This document shows positions 5,581-5,697 of a DNA stretch of 5,697 nucleotides, piece by piece; position 1 is the stretch's first letter; the number at the start of each line of letters is the position of its first letter. The notes below the pieces were generated by a model. That model had not been told where the DNA came from. It did no database searches and was given only the letters and a program-made list of their open reading frames with translations. The stretch covers positions 1 through 5,697 of the forward strand of contig JANWHF010000006.1 in NCBI GenBank assembly GCA_025450555.1. The letters run 5' to 3'. Source of the stretch: Tepidisphaeraceae bacterium (GTDB lineage: Bacteria; Planctomycetota; Phycisphaerae; Tepidisphaerales; Tepidisphaeraceae). A program made the position numbers and the translations under genes.

Positions 5581-5697
5581 TCAAATTCCCTTTACGAATT
5601 CCGCGATTCGGTGAAGTGCGCCGCGCGGAGCATCGGGCGGTTGCGTTGCATAACGCGCCGTTCGCTCAATGTGATCTTCCAAGCCTTCCACGCGCCG
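5581..5697 (-). CDS. C-terminal end of an unrecognised protein (start beyond window)
   Basis: The minus-strand frame is open from the window edge to TGA at 5583-5581, giving 38 residues. It reads GLEDHIERTARYATQPPDAP near the start of the visible part and ends LHRIAEFVKGI, a helical, charged, protein-like sequence. A second minus frame is also open over much of this stretch but is arginine-rich and less protein-like. The gene would be convergent with the prepilin-like gene, whose stop lies 15 bases away. Too little is visible to name a family. Confidence 0.5.
   Translation of the reverse strand, partial: RRVEGLEDHIERTARYATQPPDAPRGALHRIAEFVKGI

Overview
The window looks like chromosomal DNA of a planctomycete-type bacterium (Planctomycetota, possibly Phycisphaerae). 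The best evidence is the prepilin-like protein at 4741-5565, which carries a GFTLxE processing site and an H-X9-DG motif, a combination typical of the large type II secretion-like pseudopilin families of that phylum. The HEAT-repeat exported protein and the moderately high GC content fit this. The assignment is inferred from gene content only.

Layout. Positions 1-707 (minus) encode the N-terminal part of an OmpA/MotB-like peptidoglycan-binding lipoprotein whose C-terminus lies outside the window. A 407-base divergent intergenic region follows and contains a striking, almost perfect 31-bp inverted repeat (980-1052). Next, on the plus strand, come an exported HEAT-repeat protein (1115-2587) and a RidA/YjgF-family protein (2598-3014), spaced tightly enough to be one translationally coupled unit. 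A hairpin at 3020-3050 separates them from a minus-strand group: an exported DUF4142 protein (3077-3733) and, 313 bases upstream of it, an unrecognised cytosolic protein (4047-4595). The gap between these two holds a hairpin, a possible 49-codon ORF, an orphan Shine-Dalgarno-like tract and a tiny leader ORF. The prepilin-like gene at 4741-5565 is divergent from the unrecognised gene. The end of a further minus-strand gene (5581-5697) closes the window.

The genes do not form an obvious pathway. Several products belong to the cell envelope (OmpA-like lipoprotein, exported HEAT protein, periplasmic DUF4142 protein, prepilin), and one is a probable metabolite-handling enzyme of the Rid family. 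I found no RNA genes, CRISPR arrays, insertion sequences or phage genes, and nothing that establishes a novel system. The observations most worth checking are the long inverted repeat, the loss of the catalytic arginine in the Rid protein, and the small-ORF and frameshift questions between 3730 and 4644.
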